NCBI RefSeq assembly: GCF_009828105.1
Contig: NZ_WTYQ01000004.1
Location: 234,041 to 298,040, forward strand
DNA length: 64,000 bases
From: Altericroceibacterium indicum
Lineage (GTDB): Bacteria > Pseudomonadota > Alphaproteobacteria > Sphingomonadales > Sphingomonadaceae
Direction: 5' to 3'
Part shown: piece after piece, positions 1 through 8,478 of the stretch
Numbering within the stretch: position 1 is the stretch's first letter
How the letters are laid out: each line of letters starts with the position of its first letter
Made by a program: the position numbers and the translations under genes
Notes under the pieces: model-generated
Seen by the model: only the letters and a program-made list of their open reading frames with translations
The model's database searches: none
What the model was told of the DNA's origin: nothing

Positions 1-159
1 CGATTCCCTTCACCCGCTCCATTGCTCATCTCACCATCCCAATATTGAAATTTCTTATAAGCAATGGAAATGGCTTGTCAGCTTTGCAGCCCTTCTGGAT
101 AGGTTGGGGAGCATTGCCAGTATGGCGATACATTTCCCTGCGTTAATGAACTGAGATTT

Positions 160-969
160 ATGAACACCACTATTCCGACCGCTTCTGATGGGTGGACAGC
201 GATTGTTCTGGCGGGGCGGCGCCCGGGTATTGACCCGCTGGCAGCGCATTTCGGCAAACCTTCCAAGGCACTTATTCCGGTGGCTGGTGAGGCAATGCTG
301 AGCCGGGTGCTCCGGGTTTTGCGGGCCACGCCTGAGGTTAACCGCATCGTGGTGTTGACGCAGGATGTCGAGGAACTGGCAAGCGCGGCTGAATTGGCAT
401 GGGTGCAGGATGATTCTGCCATCGGTATAGCCCGTTCTGGTGCGACAATCAGCGGTTCGGTGCTTGATTTCCTGCAACACGATGGGACAAACCAGCCTAT
501 CTTGCTGACAACGGCGGATAATGTTTTGCTCACCCCGGAAATCGCCAGTTATTTTATCAACAAAGCGCGAGCAGCGCAGCTTTCGGTCGGGCTGGTTTCG
601 CGTGGGCAGTTGGAAAAGGACTATGGTCAATCGCAACGCACCTGGTGGCGGTTTGGTGATGGTGATTTCAGCGGTGCCAATCTGTTTGCACTCCAGGTGG
701 AAGAGGCCAGTGATGTGCAAGACGCACTGTTGTTCTGGGAAAAGATTGAACAGGATCGCAAGAAAGTCTGGAAAATCGCCGCTCGGTTTGGTCCTTTGTT
801 GATGCTGCGCATTGCCTTGCGGCGTCTCTCTTTAAACAAGGCTGTGAGAGAGGCCGGGCGCAGGCTGCATGTTGACGCGCAAGCTGTTGCTTTGCCTTTC
901 GGGAGGGCAGCGATAGACGTGGACAAGCTCTCTGATCACGCCATGGCCGAAAAAATCCTTAGTGCATGA
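160..969 (+). CDS. MobA-like nucleotidyltransferase
   Basis: 269 aa, NTP-transferase (GT-A/Rossmann) fold. The N-terminal nucleotide loop is present in altered form at about residues 17-25 (LAGRRPGID), followed by the conserved sugar/phosphate-contacting K37 in KALIPVAG. An Asp in TTADN (about residue 120) is the expected metal ligand. Proteins of this family load NTP onto a sugar- or polyol-phosphate, or onto molybdopterin. The altered loop and the neighbours argue against MobA and for a cytidylyl- or guanylyltransferase feeding an envelope glycan; the substrate cannot be read from sequence. First gene of a four-gene run: its stop overlaps the next ATG as ATGA. The 159 bp upstream hold no recognisable gene, and the preceding gene lies outside the window. 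Confidence 0.8.
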   Translation: MNTTIPTASDGWTAIVLAGRRPGIDPLAAHFGKPSKALIPVAGEAMLSRVLRVLRATPEVNRIVVLTQDVEELASAAELAWVQDDSAIGIARSGATISGSVLDFLQHDGTNQPILLTTADNVLLTPEIASYFINKARAAQLSVGLVSRGQLEKDYGQSQRTWWRFGDGDFSGANLFALQVEEASDVQDALLFWEKIEQDRKKVWKIAARFGPLLMLRIALRRLSLNKAVREAGRRLHVDAQAVALPFGRAAIDVDKLSDHAMAEKILSA

Positions 970-1652
970 CTGAACTTGCCATCTTCGATCTGGACCGGAC
1001 CCTCACCATCCGGCCGACCTATTCCGCCTTCCTCATCTATGCCGCACGGCACCTTTCGCCGTGGAGGCTTGGGTTGTTGCCACTGCTGGCACCTCATGCG
1101 GCTGGCTATGCGATGAAGCGTATCCCGCGCCGTCGCATGAAGGAAGCGATGCACGCGATGGCACTGGGCAAGAGAGTGGGCCGCCATAAGGTTGAGGCAG
1201 TGGCCGATAGTTTTGCTGAGAAGCTGGTGGAAAACGGGATTTTCCCGCAAGCGCAATCCCTGTTTGCGAAGGAACGCCAAGCCGGTCGGCGGATCGTTCT
1301 GGCGACGGCAGCCCCCGCTTTGTATGTGGAGCCGCTGGCGCATCGCCTCAAGATTGATGATGTGATCGCCACTCGCAACAGCTGGCATGGGGATGTGCTG
1401 CTTTCCGATATCTCTGAAGACAATTGCTACGCAGCGTGCAAGCAGCATCGCATTGCAGAGTGGCTGGAAGAGCAGGGCATCGCACGCAATAATGCCCGGA
1501 TTACATTCTACTCTGACCATGCTTCTGATTTGCCAACCTTTGAATGGGTGGATGAGCCTGTGGCCGTGAACCCCTCCAAAGCTCTGGCAACGATAGCCAG
1601 GGCGCGGGGCTGGCGGGTGCTGGACTGGCGAGCAGAAATGGCGCGGGCATGA
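966..1652 (+). CDS. HAD-IB family phosphatase
   Basis: 228 aa. HAD motif I is FDLDRT with the nucleophile and acid Asp at residues 8 and 10. Motif II (LATAAP) is central, and motif IV (YSDHASDLP) is near residue 180, followed by the usual VNPS...A..RGW ending of the HAD-IB/SerB-like subfamily. The family removes phosphate from small molecules such as phosphoserine or sugar/polyol phosphates. Start and stop overlap both neighbours by ATGA, so translation is probably coupled to the nucleotidyltransferase and the TagF-like gene. A likely role is dephosphorylation of an intermediate of the same pathway; this is inference. Confidence 0.85.
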   Translation: MTELAIFDLDRTLTIRPTYSAFLIYAARHLSPWRLGLLPLLAPHAAGYAMKRIPRRRMKEAMHAMALGKRVGRHKVEAVADSFAEKLVENGIFPQAQSLFAKERQAGRRIVLATAAPALYVEPLAHRLKIDDVIATRNSWHGDVLLSDISEDNCYAACKQHRIAEWLEEQGIARNNARITFYSDHASDLPTFEWVDEPVAVNPSKALATIARARGWRVLDWRAEMARA

Positions 1653-2797
1653 AAATCGGCTTTCTGTTCAACCACTCGGCGGCACATCAGGTGGCCCATT
1701 CGCTGCCCATTGCCAATGCTCTGGCCCGCTCACACCCGGACATTGATGTGACCGTGCTTGTCGGCGGTGATGTGATTGAAGCCGAAGTTCAAAGATTGAT
1801 CGGAACTGCCAGCAATCTGAAGATGGAAAGGCTGCAAATGCCCGGCACAGTAGCCCATTGGGTGCAGCGATTGTCAGGCAGTGCGATCCCGGCGGAGCGT
1901 TATTCCTTCCTTGAACGCAACCTTGATGCCTTCCGCGCGCTCGATGCGCTTGTGGTGCCGGAGAAAACCTCGCTTCTCCTGAAAACGCGATTTGGCCTGA
2001 AAGACTTGAAGCTCATCCACACCCGGCACGGTGCTGGTGACCGGGCGATTGGCTTTAACAAGGCCAGCGGCTTGTTTGACTTTGTGCTCCTGTCCGGCCC
2101 CAAGGTGCGCGACAGGCTCAATGCCAATGGTCTCTTGAAACCGGGCGGCCATGCGATTGTCGGCTATCCGAAATTCGATCTGTTGAGGGACGCGCCACCG
2201 CCGCGCATTTTCGATAATGACCGGCCGACGGTTTTGTATAATCCGCATCCATCACCCGCCCTGTCTTCATGGTATCGAATGGGGCAGGATGTGCTGGAAT
2301 ATTTTGCGCGGAGCGTGCGCTATAATCTGATCTTTGCACCGCATGTTATGCTGTTTGCCAAGCGTTTCAACATATCTCTGTCGCCGCTTTCGTTCTCGCG
2401 TGTGGGCGAAGTGCCAGCGCATATTCGTGACTGCTCGCATATTCATGTCGATCTTGGCAGTCAGGCAAGTGTGGACATGAGCTATACACGGCTGGCGGAC
2501 ATTTATCTGGGCGATGCCAGCAGCCAGATTTACGAATTCTTGAGTACCCCGCGCCCGGCGGTTTTCCTGAATCCCACCCATTTAAAATGGCAGGGCAACC
2601 CTGATTTCAGTCATTGGCAAAGTGGGCCGGTGGTTGATGATATAGGCGGGATGGATCAGGCATTGCAGAATGCGCTGCCCCTGGCACCACATTGGCGTGA
2701 AGCGCAGGAAAAGCTGTTTGCCTATACGTTTGATCTGGGTGACACGCCGTCATCTGAGCGAGCCGCCAAGGCCATCGCTGATTATATGGAGGCCTGA
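1649..2797 (+). CDS. CDP-glycerol glycerophosphotransferase-like protein
   Basis: 382 aa, GT-B architecture without signal peptide. Features seen: VGYPKFD at about residue 170, YNPHPS at about residue 195, and a C-terminal LGDASSQIYEFL...PAVFLNP block. These match the TagF/KpsS-type transferases that move glycerol-phosphate or related phosphopolyols (the usual family motif is DYSS..FDF followed by KP). The family acts at the cytoplasmic face of the membrane on lipid-linked or glycan acceptors. Overlaps the upstream HAD gene by ATGA and the downstream glycosyltransferase as TGATG. Family assignment is moderate and the transferred group is unknown. Confidence 0.7.
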   Translation: MKIGFLFNHSAAHQVAHSLPIANALARSHPDIDVTVLVGGDVIEAEVQRLIGTASNLKMERLQMPGTVAHWVQRLSGSAIPAERYSFLERNLDAFRALDALVVPEKTSLLLKTRFGLKDLKLIHTRHGAGDRAIGFNKASGLFDFVLLSGPKVRDRLNANGLLKPGGHAIVGYPKFDLLRDAPPPRIFDNDRPTVLYNPHPSPALSSWYRMGQDVLEYFARSVRYNLIFAPHVMLFAKRFNISLSPLSFSRVGEVPAHIRDCSHIHVDLGSQASVDMSYTRLADIYLGDASSQIYEFLSTPRPAVFLNPTHLKWQGNPDFSHWQSGPVVDDIGGMDQALQNALPLAPHWREAQEKLFAYTFDLGDTPSSERAAKAIADYMEA

Positions 2798-3882
2798 TGC
2801 GCATTCTCTATGTCATCAATTCGCTGGACGGGGGTGGGGGAGCACTGCCGCTGGTGGATATTCTCTCCAGCTTTCGCGATGCGGGCCATGAGGCGATTGT
2901 GGTTTCGCTGATGGAACGCGATGGCCGCGCTCGCCCCGGTGTGGAGGCGGCAGGGTTTGAAGTGCAGGTGATTGGCGGTGCTCAGCGACGCTTTGTCAGC
3001 ACGGCGCTCACTCTCGATAAGATTATACGCAAGCGTAAACCCGATGTTATCGTGACATCTTTGAGTCACGCAACGCTGACCGGGCAGATCCTTGGCAAAT
3101 TGCGCAGCGTGCCGGTGGTGAGCTGGCAGCACAATGCATGGCTGAAACCGGCGAATGAAACATGGCTGCGGCGCATGTCTGGCCTCAGCCGGCACTGGAT
3201 TACGGATTCCGAAACTGTGGCCGATTTTGCTCAGTCGCGGCTTGGAATCCCGAGAGAACGGATCACGCTGTGGCCGATGTTTATCGCCGATAGTAGCGCG
3301 CCTGAAGCAACCCCACGGCTGAAAGGCACTTTGCGTCTGGGCAGTCTGGGCCGGCTCCATCGCAATAAGGGCTATGATTGCCTGATCCGAGCATTGGCCC
3401 GGCTCAAGCAGCAATCGCCTGAATTGGCAGAGAGGCTTTCGGTCCATATCGCAGGCGAAGGGCCGGAACAGGCTGCTCTGGAAGCGCAGGCGCTGGAATT
3501 GGGTGTCGATAATCTGGTGCTTGAAGGCTTCGTTGATCGCCCGCTTGATTTCCTCGCTACGCTGGATGGCTATGTGCAGCCATCGCACCATGAAGGCCTG
3601 TGTATTGCTGCTCATCAGGCCATGGCCGCAGGCCTTCCGGTCATCGCCAGCCCGGTGGGTGAAATGGCAAGATCGATCAAGCAGTCAGGCGGCGGTGCTT
3701 TGGCACCCTATGGAGATGATGCACTATGGTGCGCTGCGCTGGCCCAATGGTTGTCCCACCCGGAAGAAGGTTTGCGGCAGGGGCAATTGGGCCGTGCATG
3801 GGTGCTGGACCATTATTCGCGCGCAAAATTCCTGGAGCGCGGGGGCGCTTTATTCAGCGATGCCGGGCTTGAAAAAGGCTAA
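2797..3882 (+). CDS. Family 4 glycosyltransferase
   Basis: 361 aa GT-B enzyme. The N-terminal acceptor domain starts with RILYVINSLDGGGG, where the glycine-rich loop is typical. The C-terminal donor domain has LGRLHRNKGYDCLIRA (about residue 185) and QPSHHEGLCIAAHQAMAAGLPVIA near residue 265, the E-x7-E-like signature of GT4 retaining transferases. Last gene of the overlapping operon. It ends 12 nt before the convergent pncB stop, leaving no room for a private terminator. Donor and acceptor sugars are unknown; the operon suggests an exported or lipid-linked phospho-glycan. Confidence 0.88.
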   Translation: MRILYVINSLDGGGGALPLVDILSSFRDAGHEAIVVSLMERDGRARPGVEAAGFEVQVIGGAQRRFVSTALTLDKIIRKRKPDVIVTSLSHATLTGQILGKLRSVPVVSWQHNAWLKPANETWLRRMSGLSRHWITDSETVADFAQSRLGIPRERITLWPMFIADSSAPEATPRLKGTLRLGSLGRLHRNKGYDCLIRALARLKQQSPELAERLSVHIAGEGPEQAALEAQALELGVDNLVLEGFVDRPLDFLATLDGYVQPSHHEGLCIAAHQAMAAGLPVIASPVGEMARSIKQSGGGALAPYGDDALWCAALAQWLSHPEEGLRQGQLGRAWVLDHYSRAKFLERGGALFSDAGLEKG

Positions 3883-3894
3883 CCCTCAAGCGGT

Positions 3895-5199
3895 TTACAC
3901 TTCCACCGGGGTTAGCACCCTGTCTGCCGTACCGAAAACCCGCAGATAGCGGGCGATTTCATCCGGGTTCCCAGTTGCCTTGGCTGGGTTGTCTGAGAGT
4001 TTTACGGCCGGGCGGCCATTGGCCTGTGTAACTTTGCAGACGAGCGAAATCGGTTCCAGCCCAGCTTCACCGTCAGGTTCACAGCCACGGAAATCGTTGG
4101 TGAGATTGGTGCCCCAGCCAAAGCTCATCCGCACCCGCCCATGGAAGTGGTGATAGACTTCCTCAATTCTGTCGATGTCCAGCCCGTCAGAGAAGATCAG
4201 CAGCTTCTTGGTCGGGTCGCGGCCCTGTTCCTTCCACCAGCGAATGATCTGTTCACCCGCTTCAATGGGCGGCGCGCTATCCGGGCGAAACCCGGTCCAA
4301 TCGGCCAGCCACTCAGGGGCGTTGCGAAGAAAGGCTGTCGTGCCAAAAGCATCGGGCAGGGCGATCAGCAAATTACCGCCATAATGCTGCCGCCATTTTT
4401 CGAGCACACGATAGGGCGCGCCGGCCAGTTCGGCATCACTGGTGGAAAGTGCGGCTTCCACCATAGGCAATTCATGCGCATTGGTGCCGATGGCTTCAAG
4501 ATCCGCATCCATAGCAAGCAGTACATTGGAGGTGCCGATGAAACGGCTACCCAAGCCTTCTTTCAGCGCTTCCACACACCAGCGTTGCCACAAAAAACCG
4601 TGCCGCCGCCGTGTGCCAAAATCGCTGATGACGAGATCAGGAAAGGCGCGGAGCCGTTCGACCTTTTCCCATAGTTTCGCCTTGGCGCGGGCGTAGAGAA
4701 TATCGAGTGCGAAACGATCCTTATTCTGCAACGCCGCGCGTGAGCGCATTTCATTGATGATCGCGAGTGCGGGAATTTCCCACATGCTTGTGTGTGTCCA
4801 AGGGCCATCAAAATGCAATTCATACTGCCCATCCGCTTTGCGCAGATCATATTCGGGCAGGCGAAAATCAGCGAGCCATTCGATGAAGTCTGGCTTGAAC
4901 ATCTGCTGCTTGCCGTAAAAACTGTTCCCGGCAAGCCAGATCAGCTCTTTCTTGGTAAAGCGTAAGCTGCGCGCATGGTCGAGATGCGCGCGCAATTCAT
5001 CCTCTTCAATCACATCTGCCAAACGCACTGATGTAGAGCGGTTGATCAGCGAGAAGGTGGCGTTAACGCTGGAATGTTCACGCCAGATCATCTGCAGCAT
5101 CAGCAGCTTGTAGAAATCCGTATCCAACAGGCTCCGCACGATCGGATCGAGCCGGAAATTGTGATTATACGTGCGGGTTGCGATATCTGTGACAGCCAT
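3895..5199 (-). CDS. pncB: Nicotinate phosphoribosyltransferase
   Basis: 434 aa, full length for the family. It converts nicotinate, PRPP and ATP to nicotinate mononucleotide in the NAD salvage pathway (cytoplasm). Visible family blocks: an N-terminal [22 protein letters not shown] near the centre, the GTSNVLLA stretch, and the [10 protein letters not shown] segment of the PRPP-binding region, followed by [10 protein letters not shown]. Monocistronic by position, convergent with the glycan operon; the next upstream minus-strand gene begins further away. Nothing unusual. Confidence 0.95.
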   Translation of the reverse strand: MAVTDIATRTYNHNFRLDPIVRSLLDTDFYKLLMLQMIWREHSSVNATFSLINRSTSVRLADVIEEDELRAHLDHARSLRFTKKELIWLAGNSFYGKQQMFKPDFIEWLADFRLPEYDLRKADGQYELHFDGPWTHTSMWEIPALAIINEMRSRAALQNKDRFALDILYARAKAKLWEKVERLRAFPDLVISDFGTRRRHGFLWQRWCVEALKEGLGSRFIGTSNVLLAMDADLEAIGTNAHELPMVEAALSTSDAELAGAPYRVLEKWRQHYGGNLLIALPDAFGTTAFLRNAPEWLADWTGFRPDSAPPIEAGEQIIRWWKEQGRDPTKKLLIFSDGLDIDRIEEVYHHFHGRVRMSFGWGTNLTNDFRGCEPDGEAGLEPISLVCKVTQANGRPAVKLSDNPAKATGNPDEIARYLRVFGTADRVLTPVEV

Positions 5200-5246
5200 C
5201 GGGCGACCCTAGCTGATGATTTTGCAAAAGAAACACACCGCTGTGA

Positions 5247-6752
5247 TCAAAAGCGGAAACTCAGCCAGGTGGAGAAGAAATTGGAGTCCGAATAGCCGGC
5301 ACGCTCCAGAACGGTGCCGGTGAAGAGGTGTTCATAGCGGCCGCTCAATGTCACGCGCGGGGTGATGGACCATGAAGCCTGCGCCCGGATCATTTCACCG
5401 ATATATTTGCCTGACACATTCTCAGTGCCCGCAAAATGGCCCGCTGCCGGGCGATAGACGGCATCATTTTCAGCATCGCGCCATGCAAAACGATATTCCG
5501 TATCGAGCTTCACACCTTTGGCCGGGCGCAAGGAAAGGCCCGGAGCAATGGAAATGAGATTGGTTGCTGTGAGACCATTCTGATAGCTGTAATAGGCATT
5601 GGTGCCATAGGGCGTGGTGGCATTATGCAAGGTGCCATTGGTATCGTTATAACCACCGCCACCTGAAGCATAATCGGCTTTCAAAGTGAGCGCCGGGGCA
5701 TTGCTACTTTTCCCCAGCCGATAGCTTTGCGAAAGAAATGCCTGCCAGGCTGAAATCTTGCGGCCATTAAAATTGCCGGACTGGTGGTTTACCGTCCAGT
5801 CGATCCCTACGCGGCCTGCATTGCCCCAAATCCGCGTGCCGTAGAAATTGCGCCGATCCCGCCCGGTTGTACCGCCCCATGAAAAACCATCAAGTTCGAG
5901 CCGCCAGATGAAGGGATCAACATAGATTTCTGATCCACCAAACAGGTCCTTGGGCAAAGCGAAGCCGAGATTGGCACCGCTAAAGCGCGTGCCGTCATCA
6001 ATCCGGTCGTCCTTGATGCCACCAGTGCCAAGATCGGTAAATTTGAAATCGAACAGATCGGCACGCACCTTGGCACCGCGCAACCATGCCCGCGTTCCGT
6101 TCAAGGCGACGCGGACTGTCAGCGTATCACGGGTGTTGAGGAGCTGGCTGGAACCATCAGTAAATTCCTGCCGGCCATAGCGGATGCCCGCTTCCAGCCC
6201 GCCAATATCACCGCTCAATTCGGCAAAGGCCTGCTGGACAGCAAGGTCATTTTGCCAGGAAGCGCTTTTGGTGCTGACATTGTGCCCACCCAGATCGCCA
6301 TGCACCAATTCACCGTAGAAGCGCAGGTTCGGGCCAACATGCAGATCAGCCCCGCCGATCACGCGTAAACGGTCACGCCTTTCGCTTGGCTGTTCAATGA
6401 GGTTGGGGTTTTCGTAATATTCGGTTCTGATCCGCACTTCGCCTGAAAGGGTGATGTAAATGTCGCCATTACTATCAAGCGGCAGATATTTCAGGCGATC
6501 CAACAGATCATCACGCTTGGCGGGGTCCCGATATTCGCGCCAGTCTTCCCCCCAGCGGCTGGAAGCAAAACCGCCGGTCACTGCGCTTTCACCAATCGCC
6601 TTGCGTGGATAATGTTCGTGCGAGGGATATTCGGCCTGTTCAGCAGGGGAAAGTGTAGCTGTGTCGAGCGCAGGGGGCTGGTTTTGGGCTGAAGCCATAG
6701 CCGGAAAGGCGAGCGCTATAGCGGCGATGGAATATGCGAGTGGGTGTGACAA
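5247..6752 (-). CDS. Alginate-export-family outer membrane beta-barrel
   Basis: 501 aa from a TTG at 6752. The frame extends to a GTG at 6776, but AGGAGA lies just upstream of the TTG. Starting there gives a clean signal peptide (SHPLAYSIAAIALAFPAMASA, cleavage before QNQPP), while the longer form adds a basic tail. The mature part shows repeated alternating strands and family blocks such as SGEVRIRTEYYENP and RYGRQEF, and ends in an aromatic C-terminal strand (STWLSFRF), all typical of the AlgE-like porin family. It follows dctA on the same strand 145 nt downstream. No alginate genes are nearby, so an organic-acid channel serving DctA is the better guess (inference). Confidence 0.82.
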   Translation of the reverse strand: MSHPLAYSIAAIALAFPAMASAQNQPPALDTATLSPAEQAEYPSHEHYPRKAIGESAVTGGFASSRWGEDWREYRDPAKRDDLLDRLKYLPLDSNGDIYITLSGEVRIRTEYYENPNLIEQPSERRDRLRVIGGADLHVGPNLRFYGELVHGDLGGHNVSTKSASWQNDLAVQQAFAELSGDIGGLEAGIRYGRQEFTDGSSQLLNTRDTLTVRVALNGTRAWLRGAKVRADLFDFKFTDLGTGGIKDDRIDDGTRFSGANLGFALPKDLFGGSEIYVDPFIWRLELDGFSWGGTTGRDRRNFYGTRIWGNAGRVGIDWTVNHQSGNFNGRKISAWQAFLSQSYRLGKSSNAPALTLKADYASGGGGYNDTNGTLHNATTPYGTNAYYSYQNGLTATNLISIAPGLSLRPAKGVKLDTEYRFAWRDAENDAVYRPAAGHFAGTENVSGKYIGEMIRAQASWSITPRVTLSGRYEHLFTGTVLERAGYSDSNFFSTWLSFRF

Positions 6753-6897
6753 GGGAACTCTCCTCTTGGACCGCACGCCTCTCTGGCTGCCTGATGGAGC
6801 GTTCCACCGGCGCGAAGAATGCGACCCGTTTTTTTATGTTGTTTTTGTTTGGTTTGTTTGGGGGAGGGGGCATCGTAGCCCCCTCCAGTAGGCTTAC

Positions 6898-8229
6898 TCA
6901 TTCAGCGGGGGCAAGCACCGCGCCTTCTTCATCCATATGCGGGGCGGTTCCGGCCAGAGCCGCATCAAAGCGGGACTTATCGAACTTACCTTCCCAACGT
7001 GACACCACAATTGTGGCGACCGCATTGCCGATGAAGTTGGTGAGGCTGCGGCATTCTGACATGAAGCGGTCAATCCCGAGGATCAGCGCCATACCTGCGA
7101 CCGGAACCGTCGGCACAATGCTAAGTGTTGCGGCGAGCGTGATGAAGCCTGCGCCAGTCACGCCTGCGGCCCCCTTGGATGATAGCATGGCTACGCCGAG
7201 CAGAAGGAACTGTTGCCCGATGGTGAGATCAACGCCCACGGCTTGCGCAATGAACAGGGCAGCCAGCGTCATATAGATATTGGTGCCATCGAGATTGAAG
7301 GAATAGCCGGTTGGGACCACAAGGCCGACAATAGACTTAGGGCAGCCAGCACGTTCCATTTTTTCAATCAGGCTTGGCAGAGCGCTTTCCGAAGAGGACG
7401 TGCCCAGAACCAGCAGCAATTCAGCGCGCAGATAGCGGATCAGACCAAAGATCGAGAAACCGCAGAAGCGCGCCACTGTACCCAGAACCACGATCACGAA
7501 GAGCAGCGATGTGGCGTAGAATGTGCCGACCAGCGTGGCCAGGCCAGCCAGCGTGCCGACGCCATATTTGCCAACCGTAAAGGCAATCGCGCCAAAGGCA
7601 CCGATCGGAGCTGCTTTCATCACGATCGCAACGACCTTGAAGAAGGCTACCGAAACATCATTCAGCAGATCCAGCACGCGTTGTCCGCGTTCACCGACCA
7701 TGGCGAGTGCGATGCCAAACAGGATCGCGATGAGCAGGACTTGCAGGATGTTGTTCTGCGTCAGTGCGCCGGTGAACGTATCCGGGATGATGTTGAGGAG
7801 GAATGCCACCAATGAGGTGTCATGTGCCTTGGCTGCATAATCGGCCACCGCTGCGCCATCGAGCGTTGCAGGGTCAATATGCATTCCCGCACCGGGCTGC
7901 ACGACATTGGCAACCACCATCCCGATCAGCAGGGCGAGAGTTGAAAAGAACAGGAAATAGGCAAAGGCCTTGCCTGCCACGCGGCCCACCGCGCCCAGAT
8001 CGCGCATTCCGGCAACCCCGGTCACAATGGTCAGGAAGATCACCGGCGCGATAATCATTTTGATGAGCTTGATGAAGGCGTCCCCGATGGGTTTCAGTGC
8101 TTCACCTGTTGCGGGGAAGAAGTGCCCCACCAGCACACCGGCTATAATCGCGACCAGCACCTGCGCATAAAGATGCCGATACCATGGCTTTTTCTCATGG
8201 GAGACATGTGTCGCGGGAACTTCAATCAT
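6898..8229 (-). CDS. dctA: C4-dicarboxylate/cation symporter DctA
   Basis: 443 aa DAACS-family inner-membrane transporter that takes up succinate, fumarate and malate with cations. Family signatures are all visible: [15 protein letters not shown] near residue 60, the serine-rich hairpin [13 protein letters not shown] near residue 275, [14 protein letters not shown], and the re-entrant [11 protein letters not shown]...LAATL. Several long hydrophobic helices. Divergent from dctB-dctD across a 249-bp intergenic region, the usual arrangement for control by the Dct two-component system. A GC hairpin (about 6863-6886) follows the stop on the minus strand without a U-tract, so read-through into the porin gene is possible. 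Confidence 0.96.
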   Translation of the reverse strand: MIEVPATHVSHEKKPWYRHLYAQVLVAIIAGVLVGHFFPATGEALKPIGDAFIKLIKMIIAPVIFLTIVTGVAGMRDLGAVGRVAGKAFAYFLFFSTLALLIGMVVANVVQPGAGMHIDPATLDGAAVADYAAKAHDTSLVAFLLNIIPDTFTGALTQNNILQVLLIAILFGIALAMVGERGQRVLDLLNDVSVAFFKVVAIVMKAAPIGAFGAIAFTVGKYGVGTLAGLATLVGTFYATSLLFVIVVLGTVARFCGFSIFGLIRYLRAELLLVLGTSSSESALPSLIEKMERAGCPKSIVGLVVPTGYSFNLDGTNIYMTLAALFIAQAVGVDLTIGQQFLLLGVAMLSSKGAAGVTGAGFITLAATLSIVPTVPVAGMALILGIDRFMSECRSLTNFIGNAVATIVVSRWEGKFDKSRFDAALAGTAPHMDEEGAVLAPAE

Positions 8230-8296
8230 GTGGCTTACCTTTCGACCTCTCTCTTCCGTCCACGCCCTGAGTGGGCTGGTACGGCCTTATTAGAAG

Positions 8297-8318
8297 TGTG
8301 CAGGATTTTGCTGTGCGG
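8297..8318. promoter_or_regulatory. TGTGC-type repeats, dctA side
   Basis: Two direct half-sites, TGTGCA (8297-8302) and TGTGCGG (8312-8318), spaced 15 bp apart and about 70-90 bp upstream of the dctA start. They resemble the half-sites in the dctB-proximal palindrome and may be DctD operators. No GG-N10-GC sigma-54 promoter was found around them. Confidence 0.4.
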
Positions 8319-8430
8319 GTTTGTATAGAATCCGTAAAAGAATAAAATAGAATTAAATCAATTATTTGTTGCTACTTCTCAAGTTTGGCACGGTGAAATT
8401 TGTGCAATTTATGGAACGGGATTGCGTGAA

Positions 8431-8452
8431 AAGTGCAAATTGTTGCACACTT
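8431..8452. promoter_or_regulatory. Palindromic operator upstream of dctB
   Basis: Perfect inverted repeat GTGCAA-ATTG-TTGCAC (8433-8448), about 30 bp before the dctB ATG. A further TGTGCAA half-site lies at 8401-8407. Together with the dctA-side sites it suggests one regulator bound across the divergent region. DctD is the obvious candidate, but this is inference. Confidence 0.5.
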
Positions 8453-8478
8453 AAAGGCAAGTCGGTAGGATATGCTCG

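Noticed and set aside
8381..8426. Possible sigma-54 promoter TTTGGCACGGTGAAATTTGTGC or TGGAACGGGATTGC
   Set aside because: GG and GC are not separated by 10 nt in either case, and the regulator lacks GAFTGA.
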